From the NCBI GenBank assembly GCA_030848705.1, contig CM061235.1, positions 134,423,228 through 134,487,227 of the forward strand: a stretch of 64,000 nucleotides of DNA, in the 5' to 3' direction. Below, piece after piece: positions 53,332 to 64,000 of the stretch (the first letter of the stretch is position 1; every line of letters begins with the position of its first letter). Origin of the DNA: Heracleum sosnowskyi. Taxonomy: Eukaryota > Streptophyta > Magnoliopsida > Apiales > Apiaceae. The notes beneath the pieces are model-generated. The model made no database searches. It saw only the letters and a list, made by a program, of their open reading frames with translations, and was not told the DNA's origin. A program made the position numbers and the translations under genes.

Positions 53332-56300
53332 AACATTCCACTGTACCTTTACTCTGTAATGTTTGTAAGTGGTTCGTTCTTACATATTTGTTTTTTTATG
53401 TTTGTTTATGCCTTGATCCAATGATCTGTTTGTTATTACAGAGATGTTATGTTTCAGTTGTTTGTTAATTATATTTGTTATGAATTCTTAAAGTTAATTA
53501 TGATGTGTGAATGATGAAAGAGAACGTTGATCCATTTGAGGGGATTAATGCAGTGCCCGACAGAATATGTAAGTTGACAATGAATGATACATTTTGCATT
53601 TAGTACAATGTATTTAAAATGATAAATTGATATCAACGAAAAGGGTTATGTTGGATGAGAATGTTGGATTTGCGAAACGGTTAAGGCAATATAAAACTAC
53701 AGAGCCAATTTCTGGAAATCTTTGTGAACATATATTTATTTTGATTTTTCTTTTCTTCTTCATGTTGTTAGTGCAACCTATAACTGAATTAGCTAAATTA
53801 TAATGTTGTAGTGAATATGATGGATACAACGAAAAAGATAAACCGCCAAAACATTTTGCCAAGAAGTCCTCATACTCCTCTATTATTTGATGTTTGTAAG
53901 TAATTCATATAAATTAGAATTATCGAAACAAAAATTGGATTGTAATTTCATGTTTTTGCATTGGTATAGTTAATTATGATCTTGGCATGATGAAAGAGAA
54001 TTTGAGTCCAAACAAGAAGAAGGTTCAGGTGTCAAAAACGGCTACAAATAAAGAAAATGTCGATCCAGAAGATCGAATTTCTGCACAGAAACTGAACACG
54101 CCACAATCTGGAAAACGTAAACTCTTAAACATTTAGTCTATTTCAAATTTGAGTCTATTTTTATTGGTTAAATTAAATTTTATTGTGTATAAGGTTACTC
54201 TCCCCGATCTCCACTCTCTACTCTGTCAAATGATTGTAAGTATCAAATTATCATCAACTCTACAATGTATTTTTACTTGATATGCAGATTATGTGGTTAA
54301 TAACTGTGTGTAGGTCAGGCAAGGTCACGTATACCGAAAATGAACAGGGTACTGAACTACAAAAAGAAGAACATGGATAGTATAATTTCTGAAACTCCAA
54401 ATTCTACTCTCACTTCTATGTGTAAGTGATATCGACTTTTTATATTTTCAATTAATTGGAGGTTTCTATCCATAATTACATTGAAATTATAAATTTTATA
54501 GTTAATTCAAATGTTAAGGAGTCCAGTTTGGAGCAGAAGGGATTTTCGCTGAACTACTGTAAGAGTACGGTTCAAACCTTAAATTTTGACATGAATACAG
54601 AGTTTGCCGAAACTCATCGTACTGTTGATGAGATTGGTATGTTTTTAATAGTCTCTAGAGATTATCTTCTTACATCAGTTATTTTGGGTAAAAATTATTA
54701 TAAATTGTTTACTCTTTTAGATTTTTCCCGGGTTGTTGGTTTTGAAGGTGATGAACCTGACATGTTCTTTGAAGATGGTAAGAACATGTGTGAGCCAATT
54801 TTGCTATAATAATAATTGACTGTAAGAATTATATTACATAATTTCTGGATCATTTCATATGCTTACTAACAACAGTATTTGAAGAGGATACAGAGGATTT
54901 GGATAGTTGGTCATATGACAATCAACAAAAAACCGAGAAAGGTAAATATTTAGAATAAAATAGATATTTTTAAATTGGCATAACCTTATATATTTGCATC
55001 TTAATAAAATATGCAGTCCCCTGTGAATATGCTTCTCTTGGCCCTCCTGAAGTGAAATGCGATAAATGTGAGGCATGGATGTGGAAAGAAGAACGCACAA
55101 ACAAAAATGTCAAACACGGACTTCCACAATTTTCATTATGTTGTGCAAAAGGTCAAATACAACTTCCAAAGGAAAAGCCTACACCTTCATACCTCTGGCA
55201 GTTATATAATGACAAAAAGAAGGGACCAAGATTTAAGGAAGGTATTCGTCTGTATAATAGCCTATTTGCATTTACTTCAACTGGTGGTAGGGTTGATCAT
55301 TCTATCAACTATGGCGGAGCACCTTATATATATCGATTAAATGGTCAGAATCATCACCTTTTTGGTTCTCTTATTCCTGACGATGGTGAAGATCCCAAAT
55401 TTTGCCAGCTCTATATTTATGATACGGAGAATGAGGTGAGAAATCGTATGAAATGGATAAATGTTCGTGATGGTCAAATTGTTCATGCCGAGATAGTTGG
55501 GGGTTTAATGAAGATGTTGGATGAAAATAATGAATTGGTGAAAGAATTCAGAACACAGCGAGATCGATTTGAGGATGAAAAAGTAACTGATTTAGAAATA
55601 ACTCTGAAAGTATCCAGGGCAGAGAATGGTCGTGAGAATCATGTTGGTCTTTCAGACGAACTTGCTGGTATAATGGTAGGTGATCTTGATGATAATTGTG
55701 GTTTTCGGGATATTGTTATTCATTCTTATGAAGATGGGTTGCAGCGAATATCTAATATTCATCCCAAATTAATGGTGTTGCAGTATCCACTCCTGTTCCC
55801 TCATGGTGATGATGGTTTTCATGTTCATCTTTCATATGGGAACCCAGAAAACAAATCATCCCGGAAAAGAGGATTGATATCACAGAAAGAGTTTTATTCC
55901 TATAAGTTACAGGTTCGACTTAATGAAGGTATTGCATATAACACTTTTCAGATTTTAAGTTTCTTCCTATTTATTATACATTATTCCATATGAATTTAGA
56001 TTATTTAAATTTGACCCTTAAATTTGCACCAGGTATGACTCCCCGTTTAGGTGGATGTCTTTTCCAACAGTATGTCGTCGATGCCTTTTCAACGATAGAG
56101 CAAGCACGTTTGTGGCGGTTCCGTACACACCAAACAACGTTACGTAATGAACTTTATACACAAATATGTGATTCTCTACAATCTGGCAATGACAACTCTT
56201 CAAATTTTGGTAAAGGTTTTATACTTCCAGCATGTTTTATTGGATCTAGACGATATATGCAACAGAACTTTTAGGATGCACTTGCTGTTTGTCGGTTCAT

Positions 56301-58474
56301 TGGTCATCCGGATATATTTCTTACCATGACCACTAATCCTGTATGGGATGAAATCCAACAGATGATAAAGCTTCTTCCCCATTGTTTACCAGTTAATTCG
56401 CCAGATATCATTGCTCGAGTTTTTAAATTAAATCTTGAGCAATTAATAGATGATATCAAGAAGAAATCTTATTTTAGAACATATTTGGGAGGTATGAATC
56501 TATTAACATATGTCAATCACATTCCAATTATACGAAAATATAACTATTTCTATAAAATTTAATATTTCATTTTTCTTTTCAGTTATGTACGTTGTTGAAT
56601 TTCAGAAACGAGGATTGCCACATGTGCACATGTTAATATGGTTGGACTCTGCTGCAAAGAATGATCTGAAGAAAAATGTTGATAAATATGTTTCGGCTGA
56701 AATTCCTCATCCAGATATCGATCATGTTGGTTATGCAGCTGTTAAGGCTTTTATGATCCATGGGCCATGTGCTTCAGATAATCCAAAAGCAGCATGTATG
56801 AAACAGTTTAAATGTATCTGACATTTTCCGAAAAAGTGATAATCTTAACAAAAGTTTCTTACCTATTCATGTATAGATATAACATTATTTATAGTTTGTT
56901 TATTTTTCTTATCTTCAGGTATTCTCCCAGTACTAAATTTGACGAATCAGAATTCCCACTTTACAAGCGTCGCAATAATGGTGTTACTGTTAATATTCAG
57001 AAACAAGATTTGGACAATAAGTGGGTAGTCCCGTACAATCGGAACTTATTGGTTAAATATCAATGCCACATGAATATTGAGATTTGTTGTCATGCACGTA
57101 GTATCAAATATCTTTTCAAGTACTGTCTCAAAGGTCACGACCGAGCAACTGTAGAGATTCGCGAAAAAAAGCAGAAACGGGCGGGGGATAATGATGGTCC
57201 TGTAGATGAAATTAACGAATATTTTGATGGTAGATATGTATGTGCAGCTGAAGCAGCTCACCGAATATATGGATTTAATATTAATTACCGGACCACATCT
57301 ATTCAACGTTTATCTTTTTACTTGCCTAGGAACAAAACTTGCACATTTCGGTCTAATGAACCCTTGGAAAAGGTTGTTAATAGAGAAAGATATAAAGAAA
57401 GTCAATTGGAAGCTTTTTTCACATTGAATGGCACTGATTCCACATCTAGACAATACACATATGATGAAATACCTCAATACTATGTGTAGAACGATGTTGA
57501 TCAGATATGGAATGTAAGGAAGAGGGGGAACCAGATAGGAAGGTTATTTTATACACATCATAGCACAGGAGAATTGTGGTATTTGCGTCTTCTGCTCACT
57601 ACGGTGCGTGGTCCTACTTCATATAAGTGTTCAAGAACTGTTAATGGGATTCTGTATTCGACATTTCAAGAAGCATGCAAGGAATATGGGTTACTTGATG
57701 ATGATAATGAATGGCATCAAGTACTTGAACAATGGTCAAGTTGTGGGTTTGCTCCACAAATTCGACAACTGTTTGTGCACATCATGGTTAATTGTAGAGT
57801 AACTGATTTGAAAAAATTATGGAACAGTCATTGGAAACATATGACTGATGACATTCTCATGATGCGCCGGAAAAATTACTAGAAATGAACAACTGAAACT
57901 CAATGATAAACAATTGGAATTCGACGCTCTGGCAGGTTTGTTTATTCTATCTCTCTGCATAAATTTGTATTTATTGTTTCATGTAAGCATGATCTAATTT
58001 ACTAACTATATCAATTGGTATCTCTCAATGTAGAAATTCATAAGTTGCTGAGATCGATTGGTAAATCATTGAAAGATTTTACCCAGATGCCTCAACCTCC
58101 AAGAAATTATTTGGATTGTGGTACTAATAATTTGGTAATGGAGGAAACAAGTTATGACATCAGTGAAATGGAAAGTCTACATAAAGATCTAATTTCCAAT
58201 TGTAACGAAGAACAACTCAAAGTCTACAATTCAATTATGAATGCAGTAGAAAAGAATGAAGGAGGTTTATTTTTTGTTTATGGTAGTGGTGGCTGCGGAA
58301 AAACATACTTATGGAAAACCTTGATTTCAAAATTAAGGTCTGAAAGCAAGATAGTTCTTCCGGTGGTAACTTCTGGCATTGCAGCCACACTTCTACCTGG
58401 AGGACGTACAACTCATTCTAGGTTTAAAATACCTATTTTTTTGGATGATCATTCAATGTGTAGTATATCTCATC
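53332..58474 (+). pseudogene. Helitron Rep/helicase gene, multi-exon, decayed and truncated
   Basis: Encodes the rolling-circle replicase and PIF1-like helicase of a Helitron. Small exons: 53332-53364, 53494-53568, 53812-53895, 53970-54116, 54194-54235, 54314-54421, 54502-54636, 54721-54777 and 54876-54941; larger exons 55017-55928, 56033-56491 and from 56583; last exon 58034-58474. The joins from 53332 to 56583 are phase 1. Domains: zinc finger (CDKCEAWMW, CCAKG), Helitron N-domain (EFYSYKLQVRLNEG), Rep (FQKRGLPHVHMLIWL with HVH; KYLFKYCLKG with paired Tyr), helicase Walker A (GSGGCGKTYLW). Stops at 53508, 56272, 56819 and 57487 and a frameshift near 57880 break it. The SIRE LTR at 58475 removes the remaining helicase motifs. 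Confidence 0.85.
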
Positions 58475-59726
58475 TGTTAGGCTCAAGACATGTCTGAATA
58501 CCACTATTAACAAGCCTACACTATGTGACTATGTCACACTACATGACCTAGTGATTTCTATCACTGGGATATAGTATAGGTCTCTAAATGTACTTGTCTT
58601 GTTCTCACGAACATTAGTTTGATCATGTATGCTCAGACTTATAATGAGCTTAGTAAAGTTTCTTGCATCTAGATTGTATATAGGCCATTGAATAATTATC
58701 CTGGTAGAAGTTCAGAAGTGTTCATGCAGCAGGATAGAGTTGAATAAGGCTATGAAGAAATAAGTTGCAGGAATTTGTCTAAGGCATTATATAGCAAAGT
58801 CAAAAGAAAGCTATGTCGTGAAGTCACCAATATCCATGTCGTGAAGTACTATATCGCATAGTCCATTTTGTACTATGTCGAGAAGTCCTCAAGACACATG
58901 TCGTGAAGTGTTGAAGTCAGCAAAGTCAAAGGAGCCTAGATCGTGAAGTCCTCAGAAGCACTATGTCGCATAGTCATCAAATGACCTATGTCGTATAGTC
59001 ATCAAATGACATATGTCGCATAGTCGTCAAATGACCTATGTCGCAAAGTCTTCAAAGGCTATATCGCGTAGTCCTCACAAGGGAGATCGCATAGTCAGGG
59101 ATAAAGTGGAGTTCACGATATCAACACTTAGCCGTTTATAACAAGACAAATCAAGGTACAGAACCAAGAATCAAAGGAGACAAATACTGAAGCATTTGTT
59201 CTGGCAAGGTGGTCCAAAGAACAGATGGCAAATCTACAGCTAAACTTGGAGAGAAAGATAAGAGACAAGCAGCTACAGAAACGGGAAAGACTCCGAAAAG
59301 CAGGTGGTCCTTCCTGACACAGTGAACTTCTTATGGCAGGACAAGTTGGACTTTCAGAAGGGGTAGCTGTGTAATATTGTGTGTGCCTAGTTTGTATAGG
59401 TAAATATATATATCGTGCACACACAACTGTAAGCTGTAAGAGAGATACACATAGTTATTTTGCTAAGCTCTTTTCTCTGTAAGCAAGCAAGTTCAAACCG
59501 TTCTTGTTTAGAAGCCAGAAATTCGATTGTGAATTTCCTGGAAAGCTGTAGTATTTAATTTGCTTATACAAAGTAGATTAAAGTGATTGTGTGTGTTATT
59601 TACTTTCTGCATATTACATATCATAATCACATACAGTTGTTTACTTAGTTTTCAAGATCGAAAAATATATCAAACTATCCATTCACCCCCCCTCTGTCTA
59701 GTTTCTAGTGGTATTCATTTCTAACA
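58475..59726 (+). repeat. 5' LTR of the second SIRE-like element
   Basis: Starts TGTTAGGCTCAAGACATG and ends TCATTTCTAACA, 1252 bp with TGTTAG/CTAACA inverted ends. Upstream of a TA-rich TATA candidate (AAATATATATATCG at 59402) lies an array of twelve TATGTCG-type motifs (58812-59096). The PBS TGGTATCAGAG follows at 59729. Confidence 0.9.
58812..59096. repeat. short tandem motif array in the LTR U3 (TATGTCGYATAGTC)
   Basis: Twelve variants of TATGTCG(CAT/TGA/TAT)AGTC at 58812, 58835, 58850, 58874, 58897, 58937, 58962, 58987, 59012, 59037, 59060 and 59083. Four in the middle are exactly 25 bp apart. It lies where LTR enhancers are found; the regulatory role is inference. Confidence 0.85.
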
Positions 59727-59728
59727 AG

Positions 59729-59739
59729 TGGTATCAGAG
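59729..59739 (+). other. primer-binding site (initiator Met tRNA type)
   Basis: TGGTATCAGAG starts two bases after the LTR end, the usual copia PBS complementary to the initiator methionine tRNA 3' end. Confidence 0.9.
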
Positions 59740-59776
59740 AGTAGGCTGTTAACGTACAAACAGGAAAAGATCAAGA

Positions 59777-61465
59777 ATGAGTTCACAGAAACTAAGCAGT
59801 ATCAAGATTCCTCCCTTTAACAAGGAGCACTACAGTTTATGGAAGAAGAAGATGTTGCTTTTCATCAAAGCTTCTAACCCCATGTATTTAGATATTCTAA
59901 AGCATGGTCCCTTCATTCCAATGATCGAGATTGGTGAAACAACCAGTGGCACTGAGATTATACCAGCAAAACATGTGCCCAAAGATCCCTTAAAATACAC
60001 TGATCCTGAAAAGGAAAAAGTGGCATTGGATGGACATCTTCAACTTATCATTTGTGAATCTATGGACTTCAACATGTATGGCACTGTTGCTCATTGTACT
60101 AGTGCCAAGAAGATGTGGGATCTTATAGAAGTGCTCTGTGAAGGAACTACTGAAGTAAGAAAGAACAAGAAGCAGATTCTTGTTTCACAATATGAAGCCT
60201 TCATGGCTCAGCCAAAAGAGGGAATCACAGAAGTGTTTGAGAGATTCAACAAGCTGATAAACGAGCTCAAACTCTATGACAAACACTATGAAACAGAAGA
60301 GCTCAATATGAAGTTTCTACTAACTCTGCCAGATCACTTGGAACCAAGAATCTCTTCTCTTAAAGAAAGAGATCTGACAAAGATTGGTTTTGATGTGTTG
60401 TATGGTGTTTTAAAGACATATGAGTTAGAGCTGTTTCAAAAGAGATCTATTCAAGCAAAGCAAGGGTTAGTGGCTAATACCTCCTGTGCACTTATTGCTG
60501 ACAACCTAAGTCAAAGAATGGACTCTCTTAAAATCAGTCAGGTCAAGATTGAGGAACTAGAAGTTGAAGACACTGGTGATGAAACTCAGGTGGTGTATGA
60601 TTTACCTGAAGAGGATGAGTTCTACAGTATAGATGAGCTGGACAAAATGGAAAACAAATCTTTTGCTTATATGGCTAGGAGGTATCCTAACATAAGGTTT
60701 AAAAGAAAGCAGCCATTTAGGTCCAAGTTCAATAATGGAAACACTGGTGGATCTAGTGGCTCAAACACCTTCAATAAAGGAAAAGGGATTGCTGGTGCTG
60801 CTAAAGGCGGATACAAGACAGGAAGTGTGGATAGGACCAAAATAAGGTGCTATAACTGCAATGAACTTGGGCATTTTGCCACTGAGTGCAAAAAGCCTAA
60901 ACAAGTCAAGAAGGACAAAGCATACTTAGAGCTTGAAGCTAAGTATGAGGCTCTACTCAAGAGACAACAGGGCAAAGCTTTTATTGCTGAGGGAAAATGC
61001 TGGGATGACTCTGATGAAGAAGAAGAACAAGAGTACTCAAACTATGCCTTGATGGCATTCTCTGATGAAGGTGATTCAAGTCAGGTACCTATTCTTACTT
61101 CTCTTGATATGACTCCCCTTCAATATAAGCAAACTGTTGAAGATATGAGCACTGAGATGTTTAATATTCATACTAGCATGTTAGTGGCTAATGAAGAAAT
61201 TGACAGACTAACTGCTAAGAATGTTGAGCTTACAGAAAAGAATGAGCAACTTGAGTTAATGGTTGTGAACCTGGATGGTTTGAAAAAGGAGGTTGAGTAT
61301 CTTAAAAACAAAGTGATTTGTGCTGAGCAGATAGAGAATGCTCTTAGAGAACAAATTGCTGAAACTGAACTGAAACTTAGAAGCTTCAAAAACTCCTCTG
61401 AACTTATTCAAACCTACCACAAGGAACAACTTAGTCACTTTGTGAATGCAGGGCAACAGGAATAA
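59777..61465 (+). CDS. SIRE-like Gag (562 aa)
   Basis: Starts MSSQKLSSIKIPPFNKEHYS, 51 bases after the LTR. Gag core: YSLWKKKMLLFIKASNPMYL, VAHCTSAKKMWDLIEVLCEG, ITEVFERFNKLINELKLY and FLLTLPDHLEPRISSLKERD. A zinc knuckle CYNCNELGHFATEC lies near residue 360. The last 120 residues form a predicted coiled coil (LTAKNVELTEKNEQLELMVV and following heptads), characteristic of SIRE/Maximus Gag. Ends at TAA 61463-61465, overlapping the start of pol in another frame. It forms the virus-like particle. No internal break. Confidence 0.93.
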   Translation: MSSQKLSSIKIPPFNKEHYSLWKKKMLLFIKASNPMYLDILKHGPFIPMIEIGETTSGTEIIPAKHVPKDPLKYTDPEKEKVALDGHLQLIICESMDFNMYGTVAHCTSAKKMWDLIEVLCEGTTEVRKNKKQILVSQYEAFMAQPKEGITEVFERFNKLINELKLYDKHYETEELNMKFLLTLPDHLEPRISSLKERDLTKIGFDVLYGVLKTYELELFQKRSIQAKQGLVANTSCALIADNLSQRMDSLKISQVKIEELEVEDTGDETQVVYDLPEEDEFYSIDELDKMENKSFAYMARRYPNIRFKRKQPFRSKFNNGNTGGSSGSNTFNKGKGIAGAAKGGYKTGSVDRTKIRCYNCNELGHFATECKKPKQVKKDKAYLELEAKYEALLKRQQGKAFIAEGKCWDDSDEEEEQEYSNYALMAFSDEGDSSQVPILTSLDMTPLQYKQTVEDMSTEMFNIHTSMLVANEEIDRLTAKNVELTEKNEQLELMVVNLDGLKKEVEYLKNKVICAEQIENALREQIAETELKLRSFKNSSELIQTYHKEQLSHFVNAGQQE

Positions 61466-64000
61466 AAGAGTCATATGGATCTTGGACAGTGGATGCTCAA
61501 GTCACATGACTGGTGATATAGCCCTGCTATCACATTTTGAGGAAAAGGCTGGCCCATCAGTAACCTTTGGAAATGACAACATTGGTTATACAATGGGATA
61601 TGGCAGTGTTGAATCTGGAAATGTCATTATTGAAGATGTAGCATTTGTTGAAGGACTGAAGCATAATCTCTTGAGTATTGGACAGTTTACCAACAGAGGC
61701 TTCAAAGTGGAATTTGATGAAGACCTTTGTTCAATCTCAAAAAGGGAAAGTGGTGAAGTTGTTCTAACTGGTGTGAAGAAAGGAAGCTTGTTTGTAGCTA
61801 ATCTCAAGGCTGCAGATAAGGGAGAAATTTGTTGTTTCTACACAAAAGCCACAAATGAGGAATTCTGGCTGTGGCACAAGAAACTGTCTCACTTGAATGT
61901 TCAGGCAATGAACTCTCTAACCAAGAGAGAACTCATCAGGGATTTGCCTGCCTTGGAGTTTGTGCAAGATGGAGCATGTGAAGCTTGTCAGAAAGGGAAG
62001 ATTAAAAGATCAAGTCACAAGAACAAGTTGCTCAATACAAACTCAAAACCTCTGCAACTAATTCACATGGACTTATTTGGCCCTGTGAATGTAATGTCCC
62101 TTTCCAAAAAGAAATATGCTCTAGTGATGGTTGATGACTATTCAAGATATACTTGGGTGGAATTCCTATTCTCCAAGGATGAAGCACCCCAAGTCATAAT
62201 AGAGCATATCAAGAGAGTTGATAAAGAAGCACAAAGCACTGGTGCCTCTGTAGTTGCTTTGAGAAGTGATAATGGGACTGAGTTCAGAAATTCAACATTG
62301 TATGAGTTTTGCAAAGATAAAGGAATTTCTCAACAATTCTCAGCTCCTAGAACACCTCAACAAAATGGAGTAGTTGAGAGAAAGAATAGAACTCTCATTG
62401 AAGCTGCAAGGACAATGCTGCTGGATGCAAAGCTACCCACTAGCTTTTGGGCTGATGCTGTTAACACAGCATGCTATGTGCAAAATAGAACATTAATCAA
62501 TAAGAAGTCTGGTAAAACTCCTTACTCATTAATGACTGGAAAAAGAGCATCCTTCAAGCACCTGCATGTGTTTGGAAGCAAGTGCTTTGTGATGAAAGAT
62601 ACCTCTGAGCATGTTGGAAAATTTGATGCTAAGGCATTTGAAGGTATCTTCATTGGATACTCTCTGGAAAGGACAGCATACAGAGTGTTTGTACCTGAGC
62701 AACACAAAGTCATGGAAAGCATGGATGTTACCTTTGATGACAAGAAAACTCCAGGACTGAAAACAAGTGATCAAGACAGTGTGCTATTGAGATTTGAGAA
62801 TCAAGGTTATCTTGAGGATTCTGAAAGTGAAGATGAACCCCCTGTTCAAACTGTTCTAGAAAATGAAATTCTTGAAGTTGACAATCTTCTTCAAACACCT
62901 GTGCAAGGATTCACAAACACAGGGGGAGAAGAAGAGAATGCAACTGTCAACCAAAATGAGATTGGAACAGATCAAGGAAATGAACAGGGACACACAAGGA
63001 AATGGGACAGAGCCCACACTAGGGATCAAATCATTGGAGATCCTAGTGAGGGAGTTAGAACAAGAAGGGCAACATTAAATACTTGTCTGTATAGCTGCTT
63101 TCTGTCACAAGAGGAACCTAAATTAATTGAAGAAGCTTTGAAGATTTCTGATTGGATTGTTGCCATGCAAGAAGAGTTGAATCAATTTGAGAAAAACAAG
63201 GTATGGGAACTAGTGCCACCTCCAAAAGGAAAGAATGTTATTGACACCAAATGGGTGTTCAGAAACAAGATGGATGAAGAAGGAGTGGTAGTTAGAAACA
63301 AAGCAAGGCTGGTTGCCAAAGGATATTGTCAGCAAGAAGGCATTGACTATGATGAGACATTTGCACCTGTAGCAAGACTGGAAGCCATAAGAATCTTCCT
63401 GGCTTTTGCAGCTCACTCAGATTTTAAGGTGTATCAAATGGATGTGAAAAGTGCATTTCTCAATGGTGATCTTGCTGAAGAAGTCTATGTGTCTCAACCA
63501 CCTGGCTTTGAAAGTGAAGACTTCCCAAACTTTGTGTATAGACTGCTCAAGGCACTCTATGGACTCAAACAGGCACCAAGAGCCTGGTATGAAACTCTAT
63601 CTCAATTCCTTCTTGAGCATCAATTCACTAGGGGTACAATAGACAAAACCCTATTCTTCAAGAAGCATGGAAATGATATCATTCTTGTTCAAATCTATGT
63701 GGATGATATCATCTTTGGCTCTTCAAATGAAAAACTCTGTGAGAGGTTCTCTAAGTTGATGCAAAGTAAATATGAGATGAGTATGATGGGAGAGTTAACC
63801 TACTTCCTAGGCCTGCAAGTACATCAAAGGGAGGATGGCATCTTTATAAACCAATCTAAGTATGTCAAGGATCTTTTAAAGAAATATGGTTTAGAAGAGT
63901 CATCCCCAGCTAAAACTCCTATGTCTACTGCAATCAAGCTGGATGAAGACAAGAAAGGCAAGAGAGTTGATATCAAGGTCTATAGAGGAATGGTTGGATC
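61446..64000 (+). CDS. SIRE-like Pol: protease, integrase, RT (partial, open at window end)
   Basis: The frame follows a TGA at 61443 and has an ATG at 61446, 20 bases inside the gag end; it is in the +1 frame relative to gag, so frameshifting or re-initiation is needed. Order: protease (VIWILDSGCSSHMTGD); integrase finger (WHKKLSHLNVQAMN, CEACQKGKIKRSS) and core (HMDLFGPVN, RSDNGTEFRN, QQNGVVERKNRTLIEAAR); RT (KWVFRNKMDEEGVVVRNKAR, QMDVKSAFLNGDLAEEVYVS, catalytic YVDD at about 63696 in QIYVDDIIFGSSN). About 851 residues are visible with no stop. RNase H and any extra ORF lie outside the window. All key residues are seen, so it may be functional. Confidence 0.93.
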   Translation, partial: MQGNRNKRVIWILDSGCSSHMTGDIALLSHFEEKAGPSVTFGNDNIGYTMGYGSVESGNVIIEDVAFVEGLKHNLLSIGQFTNRGFKVEFDEDLCSISKRESGEVVLTGVKKGSLFVANLKAADKGEICCFYTKATNEEFWLWHKKLSHLNVQAMNSLTKRELIRDLPALEFVQDGACEACQKGKIKRSSHKNKLLNTNSKPLQLIHMDLFGPVNVMSLSKKKYALVMVDDYSRYTWVEFLFSKDEAPQVIIEHIKRVDKEAQSTGASVVALRSDNGTEFRNSTLYEFCKDKGISQQFSAPRTPQQNGVVERKNRTLIEAARTMLLDAKLPTSFWADAVNTACYVQNRTLINKKSGKTPYSLMTGKRASFKHLHVFGSKCFVMKDTSEHVGKFDAKAFEGIFIGYSLERTAYRVFVPEQHKVMESMDVTFDDKKTPGLKTSDQDSVLLRFENQGYLEDSESEDEPPVQTVLENEILEVDNLLQTPVQGFTNTGGEEENATVNQNEIGTDQGNEQGHTRKWDRAHTRDQIIGDPSEGVRTRRATLNTCLYSCFLSQEEPKLIEEALKISDWIVAMQEELNQFEKNKVWELVPPPKGKNVIDTKWVFRNKMDEEGVVVRNKARLVAKGYCQQEGIDYDETFAPVARLEAIRIFLAFAAHSDFKVYQMDVKSAFLNGDLAEEVYVSQPPGFESEDFPNFVYRLLKALYGLKQAPRAWYETLSQFLLEHQFTRGTIDKTLFFKKHGNDIILVQIYVDDIIFGSSNEKLCERFSKLMQSKYEMSMMGELTYFLGLQVHQREDGIFINQSKYVKDLLKKYGLEESSPAKTPMSTAIKLDEDKKGKRVDIKVYRGMVG

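Larger units (their letters stand above)
58475..64000 (+). mobile_element. second SIRE/Maximus-like copia element, 5' part
   Basis: A 1252-bp LTR (58475-59726), PBS, gag and pol open to the window edge. Gag with a long C-terminal coiled coil and pol in the next frame are SIRE-like. It sits inside the Helitron helicase; the expected target duplication TCATC (58470-58474) should recur beyond the window. Its LTR is unrelated in sequence to that of the SIRE-like element at 1-5774. Confidence 0.9.

Overview
The window reads as a repeat-rich nuclear region of a flowering plant, most likely a eudicot. It is AT-rich, carries SIRE/Maximus-type and other Ty1/copia elements, a Tat/Retand-type Ty3/gypsy element, hAT, CACTA and Helitron DNA transposons, GT-AG introns and TATA promoters. 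No bacterial, organellar or CRISPR features were seen. Species cannot be fixed from the sequence alone. All family calls rest on motif reading by eye; no database search was possible.

Layout. 1-5774: 3' part of a SIRE-like copia element (pol tail, a 1207-codon extra ORF, 3' LTR). 5775-about 8471: broken hAT transposase gene with a GC-rich subterminal end. About 8530-8985: diverged LTR related to the Retand LTR. 9.7-14.3 kb: two members of a small acidic-protein gene family, with nested insertions (a hAT MITE with a perfect 8-bp target duplication and a poly-A retroposon). 14.8-15.8 kb: AT-rich dispersed repeat. 16271-26420: a complete, young Tat/Retand-type element on the minus strand (505-bp LTRs differing at two positions, ACATG target duplication, gag and pol open). 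It carries a three-exon gene on the opposite strand and an array of eight 55-bp hairpin units. 26.9-32.5 kb: second repeat copy, conserved upstream modules and the third acidic-protein gene. 33231-39182: decayed copia element with 205-bp LTRs split by a CACTA-like element. 39265-40173: non-autonomous hAT. 40211-49258: copia element with 1.4-kb LTRs, GTTTG target duplication, one nonsense codon in pol and a nested solo LTR. 49.3-53.3 kb: AT-rich repeats and an orphan upstream module. 53332-58474: multi-exon Helitron Rep/helicase pseudogene, cut by a second SIRE-like element (58475 to the window end) whose gag and pol are open.

The only candidate host genes are the three acidic-protein paralogs (starts at 10036, 13795, 31808). 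Each has a TATA box, a conserved CACCTAAAAA box about 25 bp upstream of it, and a 5' intron ending just before the coding exon. A longer conserved module recurs further upstream and survives at two places without a gene, so the array was once larger and has been expanded and broken by transposons. Apart from these, the coding capacity serves transposition: Gag, protease, integrase, reverse transcriptase and RNase H for the LTR elements, transposase for hAT, and Rep/helicase for the Helitron.
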